Assembly (NCBI RefSeq): GCF_000599605.1
Contig: NZ_KK082662.1
Span: forward strand, 7,013 to 71,012
DNA length: 64,000 nucleotides
Origin: Prevotella sp. HJM029
Lineage (GTDB): Bacteria; Bacteroidota; Bacteroidia; Bacteroidales; Bacteroidaceae
Direction of reading: 5' to 3'
Positions within the stretch are counted from its first letter, which is position 1, and each line of letters starts with the position of its first letter. Below are positions 27,001 through 35,302 of this stretch, one piece after another. Under the pieces are notes generated by a model. It made no database searches. It was not told the DNA's origin and saw nothing but the letters and a program-made list of their open reading frames with translations. The position numbers and the translations under genes are program-made.

Positions 27001-30000
27001 TTCGCGCACGCAAAGTAATGCCAATACCTATGGCGGCGATTTGTATTTCAATTTGGGCGAAGTTTCTGAAGATGTGCTCCACGATGGACGGAAATTCTAT
27101 GAGAGTGGCTTGCCCGTTGATGGTTCGCAGCAGTTTACCACCTCGCAATGGGGCAAGATTCCCACGTCTACAACCATCAACTATGCCTTTGCTACATCGC
27201 CCGGTGCGCGTGTGCTGCAGGATGTAGGGCTCAATGGTCTGAACGATGATGAGGAGCGTCGTTTCCCTTCTTACCAAAACTTTTTAACGACAGCGCAAAG
27301 CATTGTACGTGCCGATGTGTGGAATGCCATTCAGCACGACCCCGCTAATGATAACTATCATTATTTCCGCGGCGAGGATTATGACCAGATGCGTGCCGAT
27401 ATTTTGCGCCGGTATAAGTATATCAACAATCCACAAGGCAATTCGCCCGACAACGAATCGGCTAACACGCGCTACGATAACGCTTATAAGGCCACACCCG
27501 ATGTGGAGGATATCAACCAAGACTACACGCTGAATGAATACGAACGCTATTATCAATACCATGTCTCGTTGCGCCCCAACGATATGGTGGTGGGCAGCAA
27601 TCATATTGTGGATAAGCGCGAGGCTAATGTGCGGTTGCGCAATGGGCAGACCGAGACGGTGACTTGGTATCAGTTTCGTATTCCGCTAAGCGATTATGAG
27701 CGTCGCGTGGGAGGTATCTCCGATTTCACCAGCATTCGTTTCATGCGCTTGTTCCTCACGTGCTTTCAGCATCCCATTGTCTTGCGTTTTGGCAGCTTAG
27801 ACCTTGTGCGGGGTGATTGGCGAGTCTATGAACACAACCTTGATGCCAGTGCAGGAACGGGGACATTGGCGGTGAGCACTGTGAGTGTTGAGGAGAATGC
27901 CGAGAAAACGCCCGTGAATTATGTTATTCCGCCGGGCATCAATCGCGAGCAGGATCCTACGCAAGCGCAACTGATTGAAAGCAATGAAGCCGCGTTGAAT
28001 ATGGTTGTTGACCATTTGAGCCATGGCGAATCGAAGGCCGTTTACAAAAACACCACGCTCGATTTGCGTCGTTACAAGCGCTTGGAGATGTTTGTGCATG
28101 CCAACGTCTTTGCACAAAATGCCACCGCGCTGACTGATAACGAGCTGGCTGTTTTCATACGGTTGGGTTCCGACTATCGTAACAACTATTATGAATATCA
28201 AATACCCTTACGTCTGACGCCTGCGGGGCGTTACCATTTAAATGTGCCCGCTGATCGGCAAGCGGTGTGGCCGATAGAAAACATGCTCGACATCCCCTTG
28301 TCGGTATTCACCGATTTGAAGCGCCAACGCAACATCGCCAAGGCGCAGGGCTTAGCTTCATTCACCAGCGCCTATTCGGATTATGATGCTGAGCATCCCG
28401 CCAATTTAATGACCATCATGGGCAATCCGTCGTTGGGCGAGGTGCGAACGATCATGATCGGTGTGCGCAATCTGTCGACAGGTAGCAAGAGCGGCGAGGT
28501 GTGGGTGAACGAGTTGCGCGTGAAAGACTATAATCAAAAAGGTGGCTGGGCGGCCAATGGCAATCTGAACATGCAGCTTTCCGACCTCGGCTCCGTCAAT
28601 CTGCAAGGACGCTATGTGAGTGATGGCTTCGGCGGATTGGAGAGTACGGTGAGCGAACGCACAGAGAATGCCGTTTCGGCCTATAGTCTCACCACCAGTT
28701 TGGAGTTGGGAAAGTTCTTCCCTCGCAAAGCCCGTGTCACCATTCCGCTTTATTATTCACGTACGAATGAATCGAGCAAGCCGCGCTATAATCCTCTTGA
28801 CACCGATGTGTTGTTGCGCGATGCTTTGCAAACGGGCACACCCCAGGAACGCCAAATGCTTGAAGCCATTGCGGTGACGAAGCAGGTGCAGACCCATTTC
28901 TCGGTGGCCAATGCGCGGGTAGGCATTCAGAGTTCACGCGCACCGATGCCCTATGATCCTGCCAATTTCTCGTTCTCTTATAGTCATGCCCATCGCCATA
29001 CGCGCGGAGAAACCACCGTTTATGAGAACGAGGACAGCTGGCGAGGGGCCATGAGCTATGCCTGGTCGCCCGTCTATCAGCCGTGGGAGCCTTTTAAGCA
29101 CTTGCGCAATGCTTCGCGTTGGCTGGATATTGTGCGCCGCTTTGGCTTGAATTGGTTGCCCCAAAATCTTGCATTCAACACCGAACTCACGCGCAATTAT
29201 TATGAGTATCAAGAGCGAAATATCGATGCGCCCACAGCGTCGCCATTGCCTGTGACCTTTAATGAGCAGTTCTTGTGGAATCGTGACTTTGCGCTTCGAT
29301 GGGATTTGACACGCAACTTGCATTTGAATTTCCAAAGTGCCACACGCGCGCAGATTGAAGAGCCCTACACACCCATTAATAAGTCGCTCTACGCCGATCG
29401 CTACAAGGCGTGGAAAGATTCGGTGTGGACGAGCATCAGGCATCTCGGAACGCCCTTGGATTATCAGCAAGCCTTCACACTCTCTTATCAAGTGCCACTC
29501 CAGCTCATCCCCATCTTCGATTGGACCAGCCTGCAGGGGCAATATCATGCCACTTATTCGTGGGTGCGCGGCACGGAGACTACGACGCATCAGAGTTTGG
29601 GCAACATCATCACCAACAACCGCAGCCTGACGTTCAACGGTTTGTTTAATCTCGAACGGCTCTACAACCACATTCCGTTTTTGCGTAAAGCCAATGAACG
29701 TTTCAACCAGCTGCGCGAGGACAATCGGCGTTCGTCGCAGCTAAAGACTGTGCAAAACGCATCCCGTCCTGCTGGCAGCGACGGCCGACAGCAACGAGAG
29801 TTTACGCAAGAAATAGTGCTCAAGCCCGACACCATGCTCGTCGTCACGCATCATTTGCGTAGCAAGCGTTTACGCATTGTGGCGCGCACCGAAGATGGAC
29901 GCCTCTATCCGTTGAAGTATAAGTTGCTCGATGAAAATCGACTCCGAGTGACAAACAAGGTGGATTCGGTGCAGAAACTCATGCTGATTGTGCACGAAAC

Positions 30001-31498
30001 TGCGCCATTTGAGCCCACGAAATGGTATCAATCGGCGCAGGCTTTGGCGCGCGTGCTGATGATGGTGCGTAGCGTCAGTATCAGCTATCGGCAACAATGC
30101 GCAATGACCTTGCCCGGCTTCATGCCCACCATCGGCGATGCCTTTGGTCAACGGCACGACAATGGATTATTGGCGCCGGGCTTAGGTTTTGCCTTGGGAC
30201 TGACCGACAACGGCTACATCGATAAAGCGTTAGATAGGCAATGGCTGCTCCTCAACCCAGCGATTGCCACGCCCGCTACCACACAACGCACCGAAGACCT
30301 GCAAGTGCGCGCTGTGATAGAGCCTTTCCGCGATATGAAAATCGATCTCAATGCCGCCCGAAACACCACACGCGCGCAGCGCATTCAATACATGTATGCC
30401 GACAAGCCCACTCTCGAGAGCGGCACGTTTTCCATGACAACCCTCTCGCTGCGCGGCGCTTTCGAAGGCATAGGCAATGCCCGCAGCGGTTATCAGAGCG
30501 CATCCTTTGCAAGATTCTGCAATTTGTTGGATGCCTATCGCAGCCGCATCGAAGAACACTATCAAGGTCTGCACTATCCGGCCGGTTCGCCCATGGCTGG
30601 CCTGCTTTTCAACCCGGCCAACGGAACCGTCAATCGCTACAGCGCCGATGTCATGGTGCCGGCATTCCTCTCGGCCTACACCCACATGGGCAACGCGCAT
30701 CTGAACCTCTTTCCCACCTTGGCACATCTCTTGCCCAACTGGACTCTGCGCTATGCAGGTTTGGCACGACTGCCGTGGTTCAACGAGCGATTTAAACGCT
30801 TCGACATCAATCATGCTTATCGCAGCATCTACTCTGTTGGCTCCTACTCCTCGTTCAGCAACTATTGGGCGGCAGAGCGTGGCATGGGCTTCATGGCCGA
30901 TGTCGAAACGGGAAACCTCATTCCGAGTAGCCGCTTCAACGTAGCGATGGTGAGTCTCAACGAATCCTTTTCGCCACTCATCGGCATCGACATGATGTTT
31001 GAAAGTGGGCTGACGGCCAAGCTCGAATATCGCACCATGCGCAGCATTAACCTTAGCCTCACGAGCATTCAGCTCAACGAGGCGCAGAGCAAAGACTGGG
31101 TGGTGGGCGTTGGCTATCGCATCAACGATTTCAACCTGCTGGGCATGGGCAAGCGACGCCCGGCAAAAAGCCGTCGCACTGCGAGAGCGAAAGCCGCTTC
31201 ATCGGCTCCGTCGAATGAACCATCACGCGAGGTCAACCGCGACCTCACCCTCAACCTCGACATGAGCTATCGACGACAAGCCTCGCTGTTGCGCGACATT
31301 GCCACACAAATCACCAACGCCAGCAGCGGAACCACGGCCTTGCGATTCAATTTCATGGCCAGCTACACCCTCTCGCGCATGCTCACCATGACGTTTTTCT
31401 ATGATTTTCAAAACAACACACCCTTGCTCAGTGGCAGCAGCTATCCCATGTCGACCCACGACTTTGGGCTGAGCATCAAATTCTCGCTCACTCGTTAA
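24026..31498 (+). CDS. sprA: Type IX secretion system outer-membrane translocon protein SprA
   Basis: 2490 residues, the expected giant size of SprA/Sov, the barrel protein through which T9SS cargo crosses the outer membrane. A TTG start at 24026 gives a good signal peptide (MKQQRT then hydrophobic to about residue 24); an ATG at about 24068 would shorten it. Recognisable family segments include DFSDMHFDLGPAEKIFGPGG, the repeated barrel-like GKVGDKVNMNLNY, a central NPSLGEVRTIMIGVRN and a C-terminal aromatic strand ending SIKFSLTR. The frame is uninterrupted. Partner T9SS genes (porK/L/M/N, sov accessory genes, porU) are not in the window. It lies 16 bp after ruvA and 12 bp before a GNAT gene. 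Confidence 0.96.
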   Translation: MKQQRTFLLLGLLMLVVISDAFGISFPLQIHDVQKQAVQRRDTLVVPQKVKPRWRIQRTQPIDWSDLDSSSLDLQTPIDLRPQVTFNDTLQRYIFGQKLGGTYLGAPLMMTQDEYLRWRDHQQWNAFFRKKNAEIFVRKGKDKFDFSDMHFDLGPAEKIFGPGGVRIRTQGTADLRMGFTHQNLENPALTLNRRRTTTMNFDEKINLNVNGKVGDKVNMNLNYNTDATFDFDAQNLKLKYEGKDDEIIKLVEAGNVSFPSNSSLVSGAMSLFGLRTDLQFGKLKMQLVASQKKSSTKSVSTRGRVQLTPFDIDVSDYEENRHFFLSHYFRSHYAEGMSKLPNLMTGVQINRVEIWVTNNTGTTTNTRNIVALTDLGEPVTLLRPSLWSVSGMSVPANQANTEYAVMSTTHGAARNVNQTSSVLDGTGLVGGVDYEKLENARLLSSAEYSVNQALGYVSLNVGINTDQVVAVAYSYTYGGVTYQVGEFAGDRTNVNEALFVKALKNTDNNPSQGNWNLMMKNVYRLGDRVERERFRLDVKYQSNTDGVDLNYIPEPQVRTKPLVKLLGADRLDNNNQPNSNGYFDYVEGYTVSNGRVYFPSPEPFGADLLAALTSRSVSVAVAQGYAFTELYHRTKTAAKQMAEKNKYHLVGQFRGSSDNVIALGAYNIPQGSVLVTAGGVQLTEGVDYSVDYNAGEVTILNQSILNAGTPVNVSLESNNNYGMQRKTMFGLNWEYDFSHDLQISGTFQHLSEQPLMNKVVMGEEPLNNTLWGLNLNWKKESQWLTDMLNKLPFLHVTQPSYLRFTGEFAQLLAGSNHDTQDNASYLDDFESAASKIDVSTPTSWMLSSVPTMFPESIDKTTLSSGFNRSQMAWYTIDPLFTRRSSSLTPAHIRGDLEQLSNHYVREIATRELYPKRDVSNYNGTLSTLNVLNVAYYPEERGPYNFNPGLNADGTLPNPQQHWGGMMRKLDTNDFERANIAYLEFWLLDPFIYSRTQSNANTYGGDLYFNLGEVSEDVLHDGRKFYESGLPVDGSQQFTTSQWGKIPTSTTINYAFATSPGARVLQDVGLNGLNDDEERRFPSYQNFLTTAQSIVRADVWNAIQHDPANDNYHYFRGEDYDQMRADILRRYKYINNPQGNSPDNESANTRYDNAYKATPDVEDINQDYTLNEYERYYQYHVSLRPNDMVVGSNHIVDKREANVRLRNGQTETVTWYQFRIPLSDYERRVGGISDFTSIRFMRLFLTCFQHPIVLRFGSLDLVRGDWRVYEHNLDASAGTGTLAVSTVSVEENAEKTPVNYVIPPGINREQDPTQAQLIESNEAALNMVVDHLSHGESKAVYKNTTLDLRRYKRLEMFVHANVFAQNATALTDNELAVFIRLGSDYRNNYYEYQIPLRLTPAGRYHLNVPADRQAVWPIENMLDIPLSVFTDLKRQRNIAKAQGLASFTSAYSDYDAEHPANLMTIMGNPSLGEVRTIMIGVRNLSTGSKSGEVWVNELRVKDYNQKGGWAANGNLNMQLSDLGSVNLQGRYVSDGFGGLESTVSERTENAVSAYSLTTSLELGKFFPRKARVTIPLYYSRTNESSKPRYNPLDTDVLLRDALQTGTPQERQMLEAIAVTKQVQTHFSVANARVGIQSSRAPMPYDPANFSFSYSHAHRHTRGETTVYENEDSWRGAMSYAWSPVYQPWEPFKHLRNASRWLDIVRRFGLNWLPQNLAFNTELTRNYYEYQERNIDAPTASPLPVTFNEQFLWNRDFALRWDLTRNLHLNFQSATRAQIEEPYTPINKSLYADRYKAWKDSVWTSIRHLGTPLDYQQAFTLSYQVPLQLIPIFDWTSLQGQYHATYSWVRGTETTTHQSLGNIITNNRSLTFNGLFNLERLYNHIPFLRKANERFNQLREDNRRSSQLKTVQNASRPAGSDGRQQREFTQEIVLKPDTMLVVTHHLRSKRLRIVARTEDGRLYPLKYKLLDENRLRVTNKVDSVQKLMLIVHETAPFEPTKWYQSAQALARVLMMVRSVSISYRQQCAMTLPGFMPTIGDAFGQRHDNGLLAPGLGFALGLTDNGYIDKALDRQWLLLNPAIATPATTQRTEDLQVRAVIEPFRDMKIDLNAARNTTRAQRIQYMYADKPTLESGTFSMTTLSLRGAFEGIGNARSGYQSASFARFCNLLDAYRSRIEEHYQGLHYPAGSPMAGLLFNPANGTVNRYSADVMVPAFLSAYTHMGNAHLNLFPTLAHLLPNWTLRYAGLARLPWFNERFKRFDINHAYRSIYSVGSYSSFSNYWAAERGMGFMADVETGNLIPSSRFNVAMVSLNESFSPLIGIDMMFESGLTAKLEYRTMRSINLSLTSIQLNEAQSKDWVVGVGYRINDFNLLGMGKRRPAKSRRTARAKAASSAPSNEPSREVNRDLTLNLDMSYRRQASLLRDIATQITNASSGTTALRFNFMASYTLSRMLTMTFFYDFQNNTPLLSGSSYPMSTHDFGLSIKFSLTR

Positions 31499-31510
31499 CA
31501 CCTTTCTCGC

Positions 31511-32089
31511 ATGCAACAAAACCAAATTACGATTACCCACGCACAGCCCTCGCAGGCAGCCGTCATTGCACAGCTCATCATGCAAGCCATGACCGACGAA
31601 TGCTGTCTGTCGTTCGTTGGCTCGGGTCAGATGCTCGACGATTTTCGCCAGCTCATGCACACATTGGTCGCCCTTCCCAACACACAATATTCCTTTCGCA
31701 ACACCTGGGTGGCCCTGCATCGGCAAACGGTCGTGGGGTGTTGCGTGGCCTACGAGGGCAGTAGGCTCCACGCCCTACGCCAAGCCTTCATCGATGGTGC
31801 TCGGCGAGCTTTTGGGCGCGACCATTCCTGCATGCCCGACGAGACACAGGCAGGCGAATTCTATGTGGATAGCTTGGCCGTGCTGCCCGCCTATCAAGGT
31901 CGCGGCATCGCCACGCAACTGCTGCAAGCTGTGCAACAGCAAGCGTGCGCGTTGCAATTGCCCGTGGGCTTGTTGGTCGACACGAGCAACCCTGCGGCCG
32001 AGCGGCTCTATCGTCGCCTCGGTTTCCACCACGTTGGCGAAGCAGCCTGGGGCGGTCATGTCATGAAACACATGCAATGGCGCGGCTGA
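31511..32089 (+). CDS. GNAT-family N-acetyltransferase
   Basis: 192 residues forming one GNAT domain. Motif A (V-x-P-x-x-Q-G-R-G-I-A) is at about 124-134 in VLPAYQGRGIATQLL, followed by a conserved beta5 and NPAAERLYRRLGF. The acyl acceptor is not predictable. It begins 12 bp after sprA and is probably on the same transcript. No clear terminator is seen behind it. Confidence 0.88.
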   Translation: MQQNQITITHAQPSQAAVIAQLIMQAMTDECCLSFVGSGQMLDDFRQLMHTLVALPNTQYSFRNTWVALHRQTVVGCCVAYEGSRLHALRQAFIDGARRAFGRDHSCMPDETQAGEFYVDSLAVLPAYQGRGIATQLLQAVQQQACALQLPVGLLVDTSNPAAERLYRRLGFHHVGEAAWGGHVMKHMQWRG

Positions 32090-32230
32090 AAAGCATCACA
32101 CCATGGAAAACATAGCGTTGCCTCATGATGCCGCATGATGGACAATGCGCGCGTGCATGATTTACATATATAATAAGGTGGCGGAGGATGTAGATTTTTC
32201 GTTAACCTATTCTATAATGCCTCGATGGTA

Positions 32231-32293
32231 GGTGGAAACGCCTCATTTGCGGGTAGAGACGTGCTCTTTGCAGATGGAAACGCCGCTGCGCGG
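32231..32293. repeat. Three tandem 21-bp units upstream of array D
   Basis: Units 32231-32251, 32252-32272 and 32273-32293 share the pattern G(G/A)T(G/A)GA(A/G)ACG. The period is half of 42 bp. The stretch 32090-32360 holds no convincing gene; the small plus-strand ORF at 32225 is just a translation of these units. Confidence 0.6.
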
Positions 32294-32360
32294 ACGTTCG
32301 GGCGGGCACACAGGCGCCGCCCCTACCATTTCTCATGTTGCTCCATGTCCAAAGGTTGCC

Positions 32361-32680
32361 GGCGAGGTGCTCGCCGATGGACTAAAATGAGAAATGGTTA
32401 CCGGCGATGATCTCGCCAGCAACTTTAATCAAAAAAAAGTATTCGGCGATGGTCTCGCCGACAACTTCAATCAGAAAAAAGTATTCGGCGAAGGGTTCGC
32501 CAGCAACTTTAATCAAGAAAAAGTATTCGGCGAGGGTCTCGCCAGCAACTTTAATCAAGAAAAAGTATTCGGCGAGGGGCTCGCCAACAACTTCAATCAG
32601 AAAAAAGTATTCGGCGAGGGTCTCGCCAGCAACTTTAATCAAGAAAAAGTATTCGGCGAGGGTCTCGCCGAATACTTTTG
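32361..32680. repeat. Tandem array D, 42-bp period with covarying dyads
   Basis: Eight dyads start at 32361, 32403, 32445, 32487, 32529, 32571, 32613 and 32655, each exactly 42 bp from the last. Most read GGCGAG-n3-CTCGCC; the one at 32487 reads GGCGAA-ggg-TTCGCC, a paired change in both arms. The spacer text between dyads (aactttaatcaagaaaaagt) is also repeated. The last unit is extended into a long palindrome. Because 42 is a multiple of three, several frames stay open through it. The second DUF6261-like gene begins 223 bp beyond. Confidence 0.9.
32645..32679. terminator. 16-bp perfect palindrome closing array D (possible bidirectional terminator)
   Basis: Arms 32645-32660 and 32664-32679 are perfect reverse complements around GGT, with A/T-rich outer ends (AAAAGTATTC/GAATACTTTT). 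The inner six pairs are the array dyad. It could end transcription from sprA-GNAT in the plus direction, or mark the array end; sequence cannot decide. Confidence 0.5.
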
Positions 32681-32903
32681 ATATAGAAGAATGGAGCAAC
32701 AATACCTTGCCCATATGGCGAGGATGCAATAAATCGTATGAAATGAATAAATTTTTTATCTAAAATTTGGTTTTATATGCAAAAAGGTATATTTTTACAG
32801 CGTTGTTTGTAATGGGTCATAAAAAACAGCTTTTGCTGATAACCTTTTGCAAGAACAATCTATTAGCGTCGCTATTGGCGCAAACCATTTAAATTAAACC
32901 GAT

Positions 32904-34082
32904 ATGGAAAATATCAACAAAAATCTTCCCCGTTACGTGCGGGTGAATGCTGGGATTGCAACGCATACCAGCGCGATGCACACCGAGTTGCACCAACGTC
33001 TTTATGATTTGGTTTCAGAACCCGACAAATTGAAACTACACCTCACTGATGGGCTGTTGAAAGGTTGGCGTGTGCTGATTGACCAAGAGTTGGATTTAAA
33101 CCGTGCGCAAAGGGCTTCAGAACTAACGGCGCAAATGCGGAAATGGGATGACAAGCGAAATGGACTTCTCACCCAGTTGTTTACAGACATTCGCAACAAT
33201 GCCCATTCGCCCATTACAACCTTGCGCGAACCAGGCGAGAAGTTGTTGACCTTGGTGCGCTCCTACAAAGGCATTCAAACAGAGATGGTTGAGGCCAAGA
33301 GTGCGCATGTGGATGGGCTGCTGATGGATTTAGCCAAGTTTCCCACAGAGACAACTACTTTGAAACTCACAATGATTATCGACGAGTTGAAAACAAGCAA
33401 TGGAAAGTTTGGCGAGCTCAGTAAACAGCGGGTGGTGAACAGGAGCAAACGAAAAATTTCGGCTATGAAGCAGTTGCGCCCCATGACAGACGAAGCATTT
33501 TATGAGATTCGTGGTCACATTGAGGCTGCCTATATTCTCGCTACCGACGATGCCGACCGCAGCCTGATTATGGAGCTTGTAGATGCCATCAATCGCCTGT
33601 TGGCAAGCTATGCCACTACGCGCAAATCGAGCAAGGCACAGCAGAACATTGCTAAGCAAATGGAATTGGAAAGCAACCACAAACTCATTGATCCCTTGTT
33701 ACCCAAATTGGCTGCATCGGTGGGTCTCAGTACAGATGGCCTTACGTTTACAGGGCGAACAAAGTTGCACAATAAGGAAACGCGTTATGAAATGCAAGTG
33801 AACAGCACGGGCAAAAAGCAGTGGGCACGGCTTGTGGGCGGTGAACTGATTTTTGTGAAAACGCGCACAAGCGGAAGAGGTAACGGCAAGGCCAAGATAA
33901 AGCCTAAGGATAAAAAACAACCCCATGATGGCAACCTGCCTTCGGAAGGCAAGCAGCTCAACGAGGAAAAAAGGCCTGCCAGTGACAAGAGCAATGACGG
34001 TAATAGCGATGCGTCAAACCATGAAGGAAAGCCCAATGATGGAAAAGGGCATGGCTCGGCATCGGTGACACCAAAGATATAA
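32904..34082 (+). CDS. DUF6261-like protein, paralogue 2
   Basis: 392 residues; function unknown. Like the gene at 8446 it is soluble, helix-rich and carries the segments SYKGIQTEM, SAHVDGLLMDL and IEAAYILA in the same order. It ends in a long hydrophilic Lys/Asp/Gly/Asn tail (from about 325) that closes with VTPKI. Similarity to paralogue 1 is moderate, so the duplication is not recent. The ATG is at 32904; 32681-32903 is A/T-rich with no exact TAnnTTTG element. A tandem dyad array precedes it, as with paralogue 1. Confidence 0.75.
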   Translation: MENINKNLPRYVRVNAGIATHTSAMHTELHQRLYDLVSEPDKLKLHLTDGLLKGWRVLIDQELDLNRAQRASELTAQMRKWDDKRNGLLTQLFTDIRNNAHSPITTLREPGEKLLTLVRSYKGIQTEMVEAKSAHVDGLLMDLAKFPTETTTLKLTMIIDELKTSNGKFGELSKQRVVNRSKRKISAMKQLRPMTDEAFYEIRGHIEAAYILATDDADRSLIMELVDAINRLLASYATTRKSSKAQQNIAKQMELESNHKLIDPLLPKLAASVGLSTDGLTFTGRTKLHNKETRYEMQVNSTGKKQWARLVGGELIFVKTRTSGRGNGKAKIKPKDKKQPHDGNLPSEGKQLNEEKRPASDKSNDGNSDASNHEGKPNDGKGHGSASVTPKI

Positions 34083-34113
34083 AGTTTTTTTTGCAGATTT
34101 GGCTTTTTAGTAA

Positions 34114-34146
34114 TGGGGCAGGAATGCGCGATGCATTTCTGCCCCA
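34114..34146 (+). terminator. Intrinsic terminator after DUF6261-like paralogue 2
   Basis: A 14-bp stem (34114-34127 with 34133-34146, one G-U pair) is followed by CAATTGTTTTT. It lies 31 bp after the stop, between two convergent genes. Confidence 0.7.
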
Positions 34147-34205
34147 CAATTGTTTTTGGGAGAGTTGATGAAGCGTGTTTTTGGCAGGTATGCTTGGGCG
34201 TGGCA

Positions 34206-35210
34206 CTAAGCCAAGCTCTCGAGGAGCATTTCCATGAGGCGGGGAATGGCGTAGTGGTCGATGTCGGCTTCGTCAATCCAAATGAAGTCTGCGGGGAGGG
34301 TGGGGCGCTCATGGCATTCAAGCCGATAGAAGTTGGCGTGGATAACGCGATGTGTGAGCACGTGTTTCACATTCGATTTTAGCAGCGTGGCTTGTTGGCG
34401 AAGTGAGGTGGAGAGGTGGTCGGCCTCGGGAACTGTCCACAGCCCTTGCCAGATGTCGCCGGCAGCGCGCTTGTGGAGTGCTATCTGCCCCTGACAATGC
34501 ACATAAAAGCAATCCATTTGGCGCTGTTTCACTTTGAGCGTGCGTAATTTCACGGGCAACTGGTCGACGCGGTCTTCGCGAAAGGCCGCGCAGGTCTCTT
34601 GCAGTGGGCAGGCGGAGCAGGAGGGTGCTTTGGGTGTGCACACCGTGGCTCCGAAATCCATGATGGCTTGGTTATAGGCCGAAGCCTGGTGGGGCGGCAG
34701 ATAGTGCTGTGCCATCGTGGCAAACAATTGCTTGCCTTGAGGGGTGTTGATGGGCTGGCTGAGGCCAAAATAGCGGGCGAAAACACGATAGAAGTTGCCG
34801 TCGACGGCAGCATGAGGTTGATGGAAGGCCATGCTGGCGATGGCAGCCGCCGTATAGTCGCCCACGCCTTTCAGCCTGCGCAGGTCGGCATAGTTATTGG
34901 GGAATGTGCCTTGTTGGACGATTTGTTGGGCGGCATGATGCAAGTTCCGCGCACGCGAATAATAGCCTAAGCCCTGCCACGCGCGCAGCACTTCGTCTTC
35001 GGTAGCGTGGGCGAGGTCATTCACTGTAGGCCAACGCTGCATGAAGCGCTGCCAATAGGCTGTTCCTTGTGCGATGCGTGTTTGCTGCAAGATGATTTCG
35101 CTCAGCCAGATGGCGTAGGGGTCTTGGGTGTGTCGCCAAGGCAAATCGCGGGCATTCTGTGCAAACCATGTTAATAAAGTGGGGGTGAAAATGTTGTTAC
35201 TCTGCTCCAT
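34206..35210 (-). CDS. mutY: A/G-specific adenine DNA glycosylase
   Basis: 334 residues. It removes adenine opposite 8-oxoguanine. The catalytic E38 is in WLSEIILQQTR, the helix-hairpin-helix is LKGVGDYTAAAIA at 113-125, and D137 lies in AVDGN. The 4Fe-4S cluster cysteines follow the C-x6-C-x2-C-x5-C spacing in CTPKAPSCSACPLQETC. A C-terminal NUDIX-like 8-oxoG recognition domain follows from about 230. Length is normal. A -7 element lies only 8 bp before the ATG, so the transcript may be nearly leaderless. Confidence 0.96.
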   Translation of the reverse strand: MEQSNNIFTPTLLTWFAQNARDLPWRHTQDPYAIWLSEIILQQTRIAQGTAYWQRFMQRWPTVNDLAHATEDEVLRAWQGLGYYSRARNLHHAAQQIVQQGTFPNNYADLRRLKGVGDYTAAAIASMAFHQPHAAVDGNFYRVFARYFGLSQPINTPQGKQLFATMAQHYLPPHQASAYNQAIMDFGATVCTPKAPSCSACPLQETCAAFREDRVDQLPVKLRTLKVKQRQMDCFYVHCQGQIALHKRAAGDIWQGLWTVPEADHLSTSLRQQATLLKSNVKHVLTHRVIHANFYRLECHERPTLPADFIWIDEADIDHYAIPRLMEMLLESLA

Positions 35211-35217
35211 ACCGCTG

Positions 35218-35225
35218 CAAAGTTA
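35218..35225 (-). promoter_or_regulatory. -7 promoter element (TAACTTTG) of mutY
   Basis: Minus-strand TAACTTTG ends 8 bp before the ATG at 35210, placing the likely transcription start at or next to the start codon. Confidence 0.5.
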
Positions 35226-35247
35226 ACGATTTCTGAAATAAAACCTT

Positions 35248-35255
35248 TAACTTTG
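35248..35255 (+). promoter_or_regulatory. -7 promoter element (TAACTTTG) of the Pif1-like helicase
   Basis: Plus-strand TAACTTTG, identical in sequence to the divergent mutY element, lies 48 bp before the GTG at 35303. Confidence 0.55.
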
Positions 35256-35302
35256 TAGAGCTTTATCAAGTCATTTTGTTTCATCATTCAAGCAGCATAA
35301 GC

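Noticed and set aside
30230-30814. Open frames on both strands near the end of sprA
   Set aside because: Shadows of the continuous 2490-codon sprA frame.
32361-32680. CRISPR array
   Set aside because: Units are contiguous and nearly identical over their whole length, with no variable spacers and no cas genes in the window.
32382-32763. Long open frames on both strands with 14-residue repeats
   Set aside because: They are translations of the 42-bp array; because 42 is a multiple of three and the unit lacks stops in several frames, they stay open on both strands. No start signal or protein-like composition.
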